Shown here piece by piece: positions 33,070-40,908 of a stretch of 64,000 nucleotides of DNA. Source of the stretch: Mycobacterium asiaticum (GTDB lineage Bacteria > Actinomycetota > Actinomycetes > Mycobacteriales > Mycobacteriaceae); contig NZ_LZMH01000082.1 in NCBI RefSeq assembly GCF_001673635.1, positions 62,001-126,000 on the forward strand. The letters run 5' to 3'. Position 1 is the first letter of the stretch. Every line of letters starts with the position of its first letter. A model generated the notes under the pieces. It was given only the letters and a program-made list of their open reading frames with translations. It was not told the DNA's origin and searched no databases. Position numbers and translations under genes: made by a program.

Positions 33070-33085
33070 GGAAATGCTAATTTTC
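33070..33085. promoter_or_regulatory. Possible operator, GGAAAT-gcta-ATTTTC
   Basis: Weaker member of the island repeat: symmetric outer arms and correct spacing, one or two changes per arm. Located about 80 bases upstream of the SDR at 33162. Confidence 0.35.
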
Positions 33086-33145
33086 ATAAATCACCTACAG
33101 ATCCTCCGGCACCAGCTCCGTCTCGACTTCCGAATTAGGAGGCCC

Positions 33146-33169
33146 ATGTCCACGAGAACCAATGCCTGA
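33146..33169 (+). other. Seven-codon leader ORF (MSTRTNA) before the SDR
   Basis: ATG 33146 is preceded by AGGAGG (33138-33143) and encodes only seven residues before a TGA that lies inside the start region of the SDR in another frame. The SDR's own ATG 33162 has no good ribosome binding site, so translation may be coupled through this mini-ORF. Confidence 0.3.
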
Positions 33170-33953
33170 CGCGCAACGGCCGCTGCGGGTCGCGGTCGTC
33201 GGTGCCTCAGCCGGTCTGGGCCGCTGCATCGGCACCGGGCTGGCCAGGCGGGGTGCACAGGTCGCGCTGCTGGCCCGCCGTTACGAACGATTGGTCGACG
33301 CCGCAGAAGAGGCCGGCAACGGCGCGGTCGCCGTCGCCTGTGACGTCACTGTTGCCCAGACCTGCCAACAGGCCATCGCTGAAGCGGCCGGCGCGCTGGG
33401 CGGATTGGACGCCCTGGTGTACACGACCGGGATGGGTGTGCTGGCGCCGCTCGCGGAGGTCACGGCCGACCAATGGGCAACGCTGTTCGCCACCAATGTC
33501 ATTGGCGCTTCGCTGATAACGGCCGCTGCGGCACCACACCTGGCCGCAGCGAGCGGCTCGGCCGTCTATCTGTCGTCCTTGAGCGCCTCGTACACGACGC
33601 CGTGGCCGATGCTGGGGTCCTACGCGGTTACCAAGAGTGCGCTGGACAAGCTCGTTGAGGCGTGGCGCATCGAGCATCCGGAGATCGGCTTCACCCGGCT
33701 CGCCGTGGGAGACAGTCTCGGCGGAACCGGTGACTCGCAAACCGAGTTCAACAAAAACTGGGATCCGGATGTCTTGGAAAAGGCCATCAGATTCTGGATG
33801 GAGAACAAATACATGCTGGGCGGGCTGATCGACGCCGAACATCTGACCGACGTGGTCCATAACGTGATCCGTTGCGGGAGTAGTGGTTTCATTCCCTACC
33901 TCACGTTCGCTCCACGTGCCTCCAGTGCGGTGAAGGAACTGCGGAAATGGTGA
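33162..33953 (+). CDS. SDR family oxidoreductase
   Basis: 263 residues. The cofactor loop is VVGASAGLGRCIG, the Ser lies in YLSSLSASY, the Tyr/Lys pair is YAVTK, and the C-terminus is FIPYLTFAPRASSAVKELRK. It groups with the VDGG-less SDR type seen at 26855. It precedes the Zn alcohol dehydrogenase by 25 bases, so the two are probably co-transcribed. Confidence 0.9.
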   Translation: MPDAQRPLRVAVVGASAGLGRCIGTGLARRGAQVALLARRYERLVDAAEEAGNGAVAVACDVTVAQTCQQAIAEAAGALGGLDALVYTTGMGVLAPLAEVTADQWATLFATNVIGASLITAAAAPHLAAASGSAVYLSSLSASYTTPWPMLGSYAVTKSALDKLVEAWRIEHPEIGFTRLAVGDSLGGTGDSQTEFNKNWDPDVLEKAIRFWMENKYMLGGLIDAEHLTDVVHNVIRCGSSGFIPYLTFAPRASSAVKELRKW

Positions 33954-33978
33954 GTCAGATCTTGCGAAGGAGCCGGCG

Positions 33979-35142
33979 ATGAAGTCCAGGGCGGCGGTGT
34001 TGCGAGGAGTCGGTGTCGACTGGGAGGTAACCGAGGTCGAGCTCGACCCTCCGCACGCCGGCGAGGTCCTGGTGAAAATGGCCTACGCGGGGATCTGCCA
34101 CTCCGACGAGCACTTCCACAGCGGCGACAGTGTGCCGACGCCGGACATGGAGGAGATGATGCGGACTGCCGGCCTTGCGGTGCCGGAGTGGTTCCCGATG
34201 CTGGGCGGTCACGAAGGTTCCGGCGTCGTCGAGGCGGTCGGACCCGAGGTGAAGACCTTGAAACCCGGTGATCACGTTGCCGTCTCGTTCTTTCCCGCCT
34301 GCGGCAACTGCCGGTGGTGCACGACGGGGCACACCTATTTGTGCGACGTCGGTGCCGACATCTACGACAAGGCGATGACCACCGACCACACCCGGCGGCG
34401 TCACCTCGACGGCGAAGACCTGATGGCGATGATGCAGGTCGGTACCTTCTCCGAATACGTGGTGGCCTCCGAACGTTCGCTCGTTCGGGTGCACGACTGG
34501 ATTCCACTGGAGGCCGCTTCCCTGGTGTCCTGCGGTGTGACGACGGGGTTCGGCTCGGGTTCGGTTGCAGCCGGCACCGAGGCCGGTGACACCGTCGTGG
34601 TGATCGGCGTCGGAGGCATCGGCATGAACGCTGTCCAGGGCGCGAAAATCGCTGGCGCCAAACACATCGTCGCGGTCGATCCCAACGAGTTCAAACGTCA
34701 GATGGCACCCACCTTCGGAGCCACTCACACCGCTGTCGACACCGGCGCCGCCCTGGAACTGGTCAAGGAGATCACCTGGGGTGTCATGGCAGACCGGGTC
34801 GTCCTCACCCCGGGTGTCGTGCCGGTGGACATGGTGATGGTCGCGATGATGATGCTGCGCAAAGGGGGCACTTGCGTGTTGACCGGCATGCCCAAGATCA
34901 CCGACCTGATGGTGCCCATGGTCTTGAGCGACATGGTCAGCTCGTGCAAAACCTTCAAGGGCGCACTCTACGGCGAGATGAATCCACGCGAGGCCATGCC
35001 GAAACTGCTTTCGATGTATGAAGCCGGCCTGATCAAACTTGACGAACTCGTTACGCAGAAATACAAACTCGACGACATCAACGAGGCAATGGTCGATCTT
35101 CGCGAGGGCAACAACATCCGCGGTGTCATCGCCTTCGATTGA
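33979..35142 (+). CDS. NDMA-dependent (mycofactocin-type) zinc alcohol dehydrogenase
   Basis: 387 residues of the medium-chain dehydrogenase family. The catalytic zinc site uses Cys in AGICHSDEH and His-Glu in LGGHEGSG. The structural zinc site is CGNCRWCTTGHTYLC, and the cofactor loop is VIGVGGIGMNAVQGA. The long loop after GADIYDKAMTTDHTRRR matches the NDMA-dependent alcohol dehydrogenases, which keep bound NAD and rely on mycofactocin as electron acceptor. With the SDR at 24565 it makes two mycofactocin-type dehydrogenases in one island. It likely oxidises a primary or secondary alcohol intermediate. Confidence 0.92.
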   Translation: MKSRAAVLRGVGVDWEVTEVELDPPHAGEVLVKMAYAGICHSDEHFHSGDSVPTPDMEEMMRTAGLAVPEWFPMLGGHEGSGVVEAVGPEVKTLKPGDHVAVSFFPACGNCRWCTTGHTYLCDVGADIYDKAMTTDHTRRRHLDGEDLMAMMQVGTFSEYVVASERSLVRVHDWIPLEAASLVSCGVTTGFGSGSVAAGTEAGDTVVVIGVGGIGMNAVQGAKIAGAKHIVAVDPNEFKRQMAPTFGATHTAVDTGAALELVKEITWGVMADRVVLTPGVVPVDMVMVAMMMLRKGGTCVLTGMPKITDLMVPMVLSDMVSSCKTFKGALYGEMNPREAMPKLLSMYEAGLIKLDELVTQKYKLDDINEAMVDLREGNNIRGVIAFD

Positions 35143-35976
35143 TCACCGGCCCTGGTAAGCCTCGACCTGGGCGGCCAACTCGTCGAGTAGTCGCAGCGAC
35201 TCGTCGCGCGGCTCGGTGGGCAATCGCAGCGCCAATTGGCCGAATCCCAACTCGCTGGCCGTATCCCAATAGTGGGGTTTCGCCGGTGTGCCGAACATCG
35301 CCAACGGGACATCGCGTCCGCTGGCCTGACGCAGTTGGTCGACTCGGTGGCGCAGCCGCTCTCCCGGAAGGGGATTGGATATCCACCCGGCGTCGTGGCG
35401 GATCACCCGTTTCACCGTGGCATCGGAGTCACCGCCGATGAAGATGGGTGGATGTGGCCGTTGTACCGGCTTGGGGCGGCTGTAGGAGGCGTCGAAGTCG
35501 ACGAACTTGCCGTGATACTCGGCCGGTTCGGTGGTCCACAGCGCCTTGATCGCCTCGATGCGCTCGTCGAGCAGCTTGCCGCGCGTCTTCGGGTCGGTGC
35601 CATGGTGACGCAACTCTTCGATGTTCCAGCCGGCGCCGACGCCGAAGACGAAACGTCCGTTGGAGATCAGGTCGATGCTGGCGGCTTCCTTCGCGGTGAT
35701 GATCGGATCGCGTTGAATCAGTAGCGCGATCCCGGTGAACAACTCGATGGACGAGGTGACCGCTGCCGCCGCGGCCAGCGTGACGAACGGATCGAGGGTC
35801 CGGTAGTAGATTGCCAGTAGCTCGCCACCGGCCGGGTACGGGGTTTCCCGACTCGCCGGGATGTGCGTGTGTTCGGCGATGACAAGTGAGGCAAAGCCTC
35901 GTTCCTCGATCGCGCGGGCCAGCGATACCGTGTCGATGCTGTCGTCGTTGACGAATGTGGCGATCCCGAACTTCAT
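35143..35976 (-). CDS. LLM-class F420-dependent oxidoreductase
   Basis: 277 residues from ATG 35976, preceded by GAAAGGA; the open frame further upstream is non-coding. Typical segments are MKFGIATFVNDDS, EHTHIPASRETPYP, NGRFVFGVGAGWNIEEL and PPIFIGGDSDATVKRV. Intact, unlike the relative at 12184. It ends against the stop of the alcohol dehydrogenase gene. Probably an F420H2-dependent reductase; substrate unknown. Confidence 0.9.
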   Translation of the reverse strand: MKFGIATFVNDDSIDTVSLARAIEERGFASLVIAEHTHIPASRETPYPAGGELLAIYYRTLDPFVTLAAAAAVTSSIELFTGIALLIQRDPIITAKEAASIDLISNGRFVFGVGAGWNIEELRHHGTDPKTRGKLLDERIEAIKALWTTEPAEYHGKFVDFDASYSRPKPVQRPHPPIFIGGDSDATVKRVIRHDAGWISNPLPGERLRHRVDQLRQASGRDVPLAMFGTPAKPHYWDTASELGFGQLALRLPTEPRDESLRLLDELAAQVEAYQGR

Positions 35977-35992
35977 CTCGATCCTTTCGTGG

Positions 35993-36217
35993 CTATCCGA
36001 CGGCCGGCGGGGTTCCCCACGTTTCGACGACCTCACCGATGTGACGAAGCATCACGTAGCGGTAGTCCTGCTCGGTCGCCTTCGCCGTCGACTGCGCATA
36101 CGCGGCGCGCGCACCACCTTCGTCACCTTCGTAAACGGTAGTGGGCACCGGAGGGATGCCTGGATTGGTGGGGTCTTCCGACTCGCCGATCTGGACGCTC
36201 CACGAATTGTCAGCCAT
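35993..36217 (-). CDS. Small conserved-looking acidic protein, unknown function
   Basis: 74 residues, not recognised. It reads MADNSWSVQIGESEDPTNPG at the start and ends with YRYVMLRHIGEVVETWGTPP. No membrane segment. It lies 16 bases upstream of the LLM oxidoreductase on the same strand, so co-transcription is likely, and shares a divergent promoter region with the PhyH gene. Codon use fits the surrounding genes, which supports a real protein. Confidence 0.6.
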   Translation of the reverse strand: MADNSWSVQIGESEDPTNPGIPPVPTTVYEGDEGGARAAYAQSTAKATEQDYRYVMLRHIGEVVETWGTPPAVG

Positions 36218-36233
36218 GGATCCAGGCTACGGG

Positions 36234-36251
36234 CTTAGTGTGGTCGCTAAG
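36234..36251. promoter_or_regulatory. Inverted repeat CTTAGTG-N4-CGCTAAG in divergent promoter
   Basis: 18-bp repeat with 7-base arms, 6 of 7 symmetric, between the small acidic protein gene and the PhyH gene. A candidate operator; no matching second copy was noticed in the window. Confidence 0.3.
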
Positions 36252-36281
36252 ACGAACCCGCGCTTCACGTAGGACTGACCA

Positions 36282-37139
36282 ATGACCATCGACGACGAGT
36301 CCGTCACCACGCTGGAGGACCTTCGGGGTGACCTGGCGCAGCGCTACCGGTGGACACCCACCAGCGGCAATTCGGTCGACAGCGCCGTGGTCGACGCCGA
36401 CATGGCGGCGCTCGACCGCGACGGATACGTCATCTGGGAAAACCTGCTCAGCGACGAGCAATGCCGGCGGATCCGTGACGAGGTACGGCCGTGGCTGGGG
36501 CATACCGGACGGAACTCGTTCGAGGGCCGGCGCACCCAGCGCATCTACAGCGTGCTGAGCAGAACAAGGGTGTGCGACCGGCTGGTCGACAATCCCCGCG
36601 TGCTGGCGGTGCTGGATCGCTTGCTGATGCCCAACTATCTGCTCTCGGCATTGCAGGCGATCAACATTCAGCCCGGCGAGTCCGCCCAGCTGCCGCACCA
36701 CGACGACGGGTTCTACCCCGTTCCGCGGCCGCGGGCACCCCTGGCGGCGGCCACGATCTGGGCCATCGACGACTTCGCCGCCGACAACGGCGCGACGGTC
36801 CTCTATCCCGGCAGCCACCGCTGGGGCAAGCGCCGACCCGGTCCGGACGATGAGGCGATGCCTGTCGTGATGCCAGCCGGATCGTGCGTCTTCTTCGTGG
36901 GCACCCTGTGGCATGGCGGCGGCGCCAACACTTCGGCGAGTGATCGGCTGGCCGTCACCGCGCAATACTGCGAGCCGTGGTTGCGGCCGATGGAGGCCTT
37001 CAGCCTGTCGGTGTCACGTGACACCGCCCGATCGGTCTCCGACGACATTCGCCGCATGCTCGGCTACAGCATTCATCCGCCCTTTGTCGGTGCGGTCGAC
37101 GGGCTGCATCCGCTGCGGTTGCTCGACACCGACCAGTAG
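36282..37139 (+). CDS. Phytanoyl-CoA dioxygenase (PhyH) family protein
   Basis: 285 residues, a non-haem Fe(II)/2-oxoglutarate dioxygenase fold. The iron triad is visible as His and Asp in LPHHDDGFYP (near residues 139 and 141) and His in LWHGGGANTS (near 211); the following RLAVTAQY offers the 2-oxoglutarate-binding Arg. N-terminal FxxDGYV-type entry reads LDRDGYVIWENLLSDEQ. It likely hydroxylates a fatty or isoprenoid acid or CoA ester, or a natural product. It is followed by a VOC protein one base after its stop, so the two form an operon. Confidence 0.9.
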   Translation: MTIDDESVTTLEDLRGDLAQRYRWTPTSGNSVDSAVVDADMAALDRDGYVIWENLLSDEQCRRIRDEVRPWLGHTGRNSFEGRRTQRIYSVLSRTRVCDRLVDNPRVLAVLDRLLMPNYLLSALQAINIQPGESAQLPHHDDGFYPVPRPRAPLAAATIWAIDDFAADNGATVLYPGSHRWGKRRPGPDDEAMPVVMPAGSCVFFVGTLWHGGGANTSASDRLAVTAQYCEPWLRPMEAFSLSVSRDTARSVSDDIRRMLGYSIHPPFVGAVDGLHPLRLLDTDQ

Positions 37140-37140
37140 C

Positions 37141-38025
37141 TTGGCTGAGTTGCTGTTCGATGCGCTCGACCACGTCATTCTCGCCGTACGTGACCTCGAC
37201 GACGCCACGCGCCGCTACAGCACGCTGCTGTCCCGCCACCCGTCGTGGCGCGGTGCGCATCCGGGCTGGGGCACCGCGAATGCCCTGTTCCGGCTGTCCA
37301 ACACCTACCTCGAGCTGATCAGCCCGCACGGCGACGGACCGCTCGGACACACGGTCGCGGCCCAACTGGACCGCCGAGGAGAGGGCCCGATCGGGCTTGC
37401 CTTCGCCACGTCCGACATCGAAGCCGCGCACGCGCAGCTCGAAGCCAATGGCCTTGCGCCGACACCGGTTTCGCCCGGGTTGGGCCGAGACACTGATACC
37501 GGGCGGGAGCGGCGGTGGCGCAGTGTGCTGTTGCCGGAAACGCACACCCGCCGCGTGCTGATCATCGCGATCCAACACGAGGACCCGGAGGCTCTCCCCG
37601 ATGCCGAACCCATCGGATCCGCGGATGCGATTGTCACCGGCATCGACCACGCGGTGGTGCAGACCGCCGATGCGGATGCCGCGATCGCCCTGTACCGCGA
37701 CGGACTCGGCCTGCGTCTCGCTCTCGACCGCAGCTTCCCGGACTGGGGCATGCGACTGGTGTTCCTGCGGGTTGGCCGGGTGACCGTGGAACTTGCCCAA
37801 CCCCTGCGCAACACCGGCGGTGCGACCGACACCGATCTGCTTTGGGGGCTGTCATGGCGGGTGCCCGACGCCGAGGCCGCCCGGACCCGGCTCGCCGCCG
37901 CCGCCGGACTCGACGTCTCCGAGGTGCGCCCGGGCCGCAAGCCCGGCACGCGCGTACTCAGTGTCAAGGACGGGACCTGCGGCGTACCCACCCTGCTGAT
38001 CGAGCCCGCGCCTCAGCAGCGATGA
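37141..38025 (+). CDS. Two-domain VOC (glyoxalase-fold) protein
   Basis: 294 residues from TTG 37141, one base after the PhyH stop; TTG 37150 is an alternative and neither has a clear ribosome binding site. Domain 1 starts LFDALDHVILAVRDLDDATR and domain 2 IVTGIDHAVVQTADADAAIA. The first domain resembles glyoxalase-like domain 3 (NTYLELISPHGD). Likely a metal-dependent isomerase, lyase or dioxygenase-type protein; the reaction cannot be stated. Confidence 0.8.
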   Translation: MAELLFDALDHVILAVRDLDDATRRYSTLLSRHPSWRGAHPGWGTANALFRLSNTYLELISPHGDGPLGHTVAAQLDRRGEGPIGLAFATSDIEAAHAQLEANGLAPTPVSPGLGRDTDTGRERRWRSVLLPETHTRRVLIIAIQHEDPEALPDAEPIGSADAIVTGIDHAVVQTADADAAIALYRDGLGLRLALDRSFPDWGMRLVFLRVGRVTVELAQPLRNTGGATDTDLLWGLSWRVPDAEAARTRLAAAAGLDVSEVRPGRKPGTRVLSVKDGTCGVPTLLIEPAPQQR

Positions 38026-38055
38026 CTTCTGTCCGCGCGGACGGTCAGTACAGCT

Positions 38056-38586
38056 ATGACTCAAGAACGAATGTTCGCCACGACCTTTATCAACGCCCCG
38101 GCCGACGTGATCTTCGGTGTGCTCGCGGACCCCGGCACGCACGCGGCGATCGACGGCACCGGTTGGGTGCGCGAACCCCTCGATGCGGCACTCCTGACGG
38201 CGCCCGGGCAGATCTTCCGGATGGCGATGTACCACGATGACCACCCGGACAAGCACTACGAGATGGTCAACAGGATTGTCGTATTCGATCCGCCCAGCGC
38301 CATCGCCTGGGAGCCGGGACAAGACGCGGCCACGCCCGGCACAGTGCTGAAGTCGGCAAGCGGCGAGCGGCTCGTGTTCGGGGGCTGGATCTGGCGCTAC
38401 GACCTGCGGCCGGTGGACCCGTCGACGACTGAGGTCGTGTTGAGCTACGACTGGTCGGCCGTGCCCCCGGAACACCGCGACATCGAGTTCCCGCCCTTCG
38501 AGCACGAGCATCTGGATAACTCGCTGCGCAACCTGGCCCGGCTGGCCGTACGGGTCGCGTCGGGTAGCGCCGTGCCCGCCTCGTAG
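38056..38586 (+). CDS. SRPBCC (START-like) family protein
   Basis: 176 residues with the polyketide-cyclase/START-like fold. It begins MFATTFINAPADVIFGVLAD and has IVVFDPPSAIAWEPG, WIWRYDLRPVD and TEVVLSYDWS, the usual strand order, with a closing helix LDNSLRNLARL. Such proteins bind hydrophobic ligands or act as cyclases or chaperones. On the same strand as PhyH and VOC, 30 bases after the latter, so possibly one transcription unit. Confidence 0.85.
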   Translation: MTQERMFATTFINAPADVIFGVLADPGTHAAIDGTGWVREPLDAALLTAPGQIFRMAMYHDDHPDKHYEMVNRIVVFDPPSAIAWEPGQDAATPGTVLKSASGERLVFGGWIWRYDLRPVDPSTTEVVLSYDWSAVPPEHRDIEFPPFEHEHLDNSLRNLARLAVRVASGSAVPAS

Positions 38587-38668
38587 CGACACCGTCGTTG
38601 CCGCAGGTCAGGGCGCACGGGTTCGCCGAGCCGAGCCACCCGCCGGCTTGCCGGTACGTTTGACGCTT

Positions 38669-39388
38669 GTGAGGCTGCGGGGTGCCATGATGACGGTCGG
38701 CCTGGCGGCGGCCGTCACGCTGGTGCAGTGCTCCCCCGCGACGCCACCTCACGCGGTGACGTCGCCGCCGCCGTCGTCGAGTGCGACCCCGTCGCCGAAT
38801 CCGTCCCCATCGAGTTCCGTTGCAGCTCCGGCGCCGGCGGCGGCCGTGCAGCCGGTCACCGCCGCCGAACTCGGCACGACCTGGCAGCCGGGTTGTCCCG
38901 TCGAGCCGGATCAGCTGCGGCGCGTGGACATCGATTACGTCGGCTTCGACGGCCAAACTCACCGCGGCCGGTTGGTGGTGAACGAAGCCTTGGTTACCGA
39001 TGTCATCGCGATCTTCGAGCAATTGCGCCGAATCGGCTATCCCGTCGACAAGATGCAGACGGTCGACCACTACTCGGACGCGGACGACGAGCTGTCCATG
39101 GAGGACAACAACACTTCTGCGTTCAACTGCCGACAGATCCCCGGAACCACCGAGTGGTCACCACACGCTTACGGCCGCGCTATCGATATCAACCCCTTCA
39201 TCAATCCTTGCCTGTATGTCACCGGGTATTTCGAACCGCGCAACGCCGAGGCCTACCTGGACCGCAGCCGCACGGATCCCGGGCTCATCCACAGTGGCGA
39301 CCCGGCCGAGCGCGTTTTCTCCGATCGGGGCTGGCAGTGGGGTGGGGACTGGAAGACCCCGGATTACCAGCATTTCGAGCGGATGTGA
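38669..39388 (+). CDS. Secreted M15-type peptidase (D-Ala-D-Ala carboxypeptidase-like)
   Basis: About 239 residues from GTG 38669; TTG 38648 and ATG 38687 are alternatives. An N-terminal hydrophobic segment (MMTVGLAAAVTLVQC) is a signal peptide and perhaps a lipoprotein anchor, though Gln at -1 is unusual for a lipobox. A Pro/Ser/Ala-rich linker follows. The zinc site of peptidase family M15 is visible as His-x6-Asp in SPHAYGRAIDINP and the later His in YQHFE. It would trim peptidoglycan peptides outside the membrane. Its neighbour is a serine-hydrolase lipoprotein, and a muropeptide-sugar salvage fusion follows, supporting a cell-wall role. Confidence 0.83.
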   Translation: MRLRGAMMTVGLAAAVTLVQCSPATPPHAVTSPPPSSSATPSPNPSPSSSVAAPAPAAAVQPVTAAELGTTWQPGCPVEPDQLRRVDIDYVGFDGQTHRGRLVVNEALVTDVIAIFEQLRRIGYPVDKMQTVDHYSDADDELSMEDNNTSAFNCRQIPGTTEWSPHAYGRAIDINPFINPCLYVTGYFEPRNAEAYLDRSRTDPGLIHSGDPAERVFSDRGWQWGGDWKTPDYQHFERM

Positions 39389-39393
39389 GCCCG

Positions 39394-40908
39394 CTACAGC
39401 CCCAGTGCCCGCGCCGTCACCGTCGCCACCTCGCCCCGCAGATCCGACATGGGTGGACTGCCGCGGGTGTGAATCGAGTTGGCCAGCAGGACGATATAGG
39501 TATCCGAGGCCGGGTCGATCCAGATCGAAGTTCCGGTGAAGCCGGTGTGACCGAAACCGCCGACGGGAAAGACCGCACCCCGTACCCCCGAGAGCGGGGT
39601 GTCGATGTCCCAGCCGAAGCCGCGCAGATTCTGGCCGGGGACCGCCGGATAGCGCGGCGCGAGTAGCGGATCCCGGGTATTCGGTCTCTTCGCGACGGCT
39701 TCCCTGCTCGCGTTGTTCGCCGCCTCAACCTGGGTAGCCGTGTGTCCAGGCTGCTGCGGAGTGGTCATCAGCTCCAACGTCGTTTGCAGCAACGGGAATT
39801 GACTCGGACGCCCGGCCAGCCGGTCCAACAGGGCTTGCGCGAAGATGCCGACATCCTGCGCCGTCGAGAACACGCCCGCATGCCCGGCCACGCCGCCCAT
39901 CCGTCGCGCCGTCGTGTCATGGACGGTGCCCCACAGCAGATGGTCGAGGTCGGGGTTCTTGCCGGGATCGGCCCTGCCCTCTTCGTCACGTGCTGTCGGG
40001 GCGATGCGCGGTAACAGGTCGGTGTTCCAGGTGCCGGCGGGACAAGCCGATGGTGCGCCGCCGTTGGATGCCGGCGCCCAGCCGACCGCAGCGCCTCTAA
40101 CCGTATGCGGCCCGCACGCTTTCGCTACCGGGAGATAACGGGTCTCGGTCATGCCGAGCGGTGCGAAGACGTGCTCGGCAACATAGACGTCTTCGGCTAC
40201 GCCGGTGAGCTTCTCGACGAGCGCGCCGAGCAGGATGAAATTGATGTCGGAGTAGCGGAACACCTCGCCCGGACCCGACTCCAACGGCGTGGTGAGCGCC
40301 CGGTGAATGCCTTCGGCTTTGTCGGGCCGCTCCAGACCCCACGGATCCTTCAGTTCGACGTCCCCCGTCTCACCGGAGGTGTGGGTGAGCAGCATGCGAA
40401 CGGTGACCTTGGCCCGGCGCGGATCGTTGGCCGGATTGAAGTCGGGCAGATACTGCTGCACCGGATCGTCGAATTGAACCATGCCTCGTTCGTAGAGCTG
40501 CATGACGGCAGTCGCCGTGCCGAGAATCTTTGTCAGAGAAGCCAAGTCGAAGATGGTGTCTTCGGTCATCGGGTCTGCCGGCGCGGACGAACCGTCCAGC
40601 CCGGGTTCACTGGCAAGCCGGCGTGCGCCGTAGGCGTGGTGGAACGCGATCTCGCCATGATGTCCGACCAACACCACCGCACCCGGCAGCTTGTTCGCCG
40701 CGATCGCATCGGTGATCAGTTTGCCGACCGGAGCGAACGCGGGTGGGGTGGGTTCTTCCGGCAGCTTGGAAATCGTTCCGGTGCTGGGACTTGCGGCGGG
40801 CGGGGGCTGGGACGTCTGGCTCACCGGCTGTGGTGGTTGATCGCGGTGGCCACAGGCCGCAACCATGGTGAGCAGCACCGTTGCCACGGCAACGCTTTTT
40901 CGCATCAT
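39394..40908 (-). CDS. Beta-lactamase-family serine hydrolase lipoprotein
   Basis: 504 residues. The N-terminus MMRKSVAVATVLLTMVAAC has a good lipobox (VAAC, Cys 19) and then a Pro/Ser-rich linker, so it is anchored outside the membrane. The serine beta-lactamase/PBP-like domain has SLTK (Ser and Lys), FRYSDINF (YxN-like) and GHTGFTGTSIWIDP (HTG in place of KTG). This signature fits class-C-like hydrolases including Bacillus AmiE/YbbE, a muramyl-peptide amidase encoded beside murQ. Here the start overlaps the stop of a MurK-MurQ fusion (ATGA), so an amidase feeding that pathway is a reasonable inference; an esterase is possible. Confidence 0.87.
   Translation of the reverse strand: MMRKSVAVATVLLTMVAACGHRDQPPQPVSQTSQPPPAASPSTGTISKLPEEPTPPAFAPVGKLITDAIAANKLPGAVVLVGHHGEIAFHHAYGARRLASEPGLDGSSAPADPMTEDTIFDLASLTKILGTATAVMQLYERGMVQFDDPVQQYLPDFNPANDPRRAKVTVRMLLTHTSGETGDVELKDPWGLERPDKAEGIHRALTTPLESGPGEVFRYSDINFILLGALVEKLTGVAEDVYVAEHVFAPLGMTETRYLPVAKACGPHTVRGAAVGWAPASNGGAPSACPAGTWNTDLLPRIAPTARDEEGRADPGKNPDLDHLLWGTVHDTTARRMGGVAGHAGVFSTAQDVGIFAQALLDRLAGRPSQFPLLQTTLELMTTPQQPGHTATQVEAANNASREAVAKRPNTRDPLLAPRYPAVPGQNLRGFGWDIDTPLSGVRGAVFPVGGFGHTGFTGTSIWIDPASDTYIVLLANSIHTRGSPPMSDLRGEVATVTARALGL

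Noticed and set aside
33093..33099. ACCTACA resembling the left arm of the local TetR operator
   Set aside because: The right arm is missing, so it does not form the 19-bp repeat.
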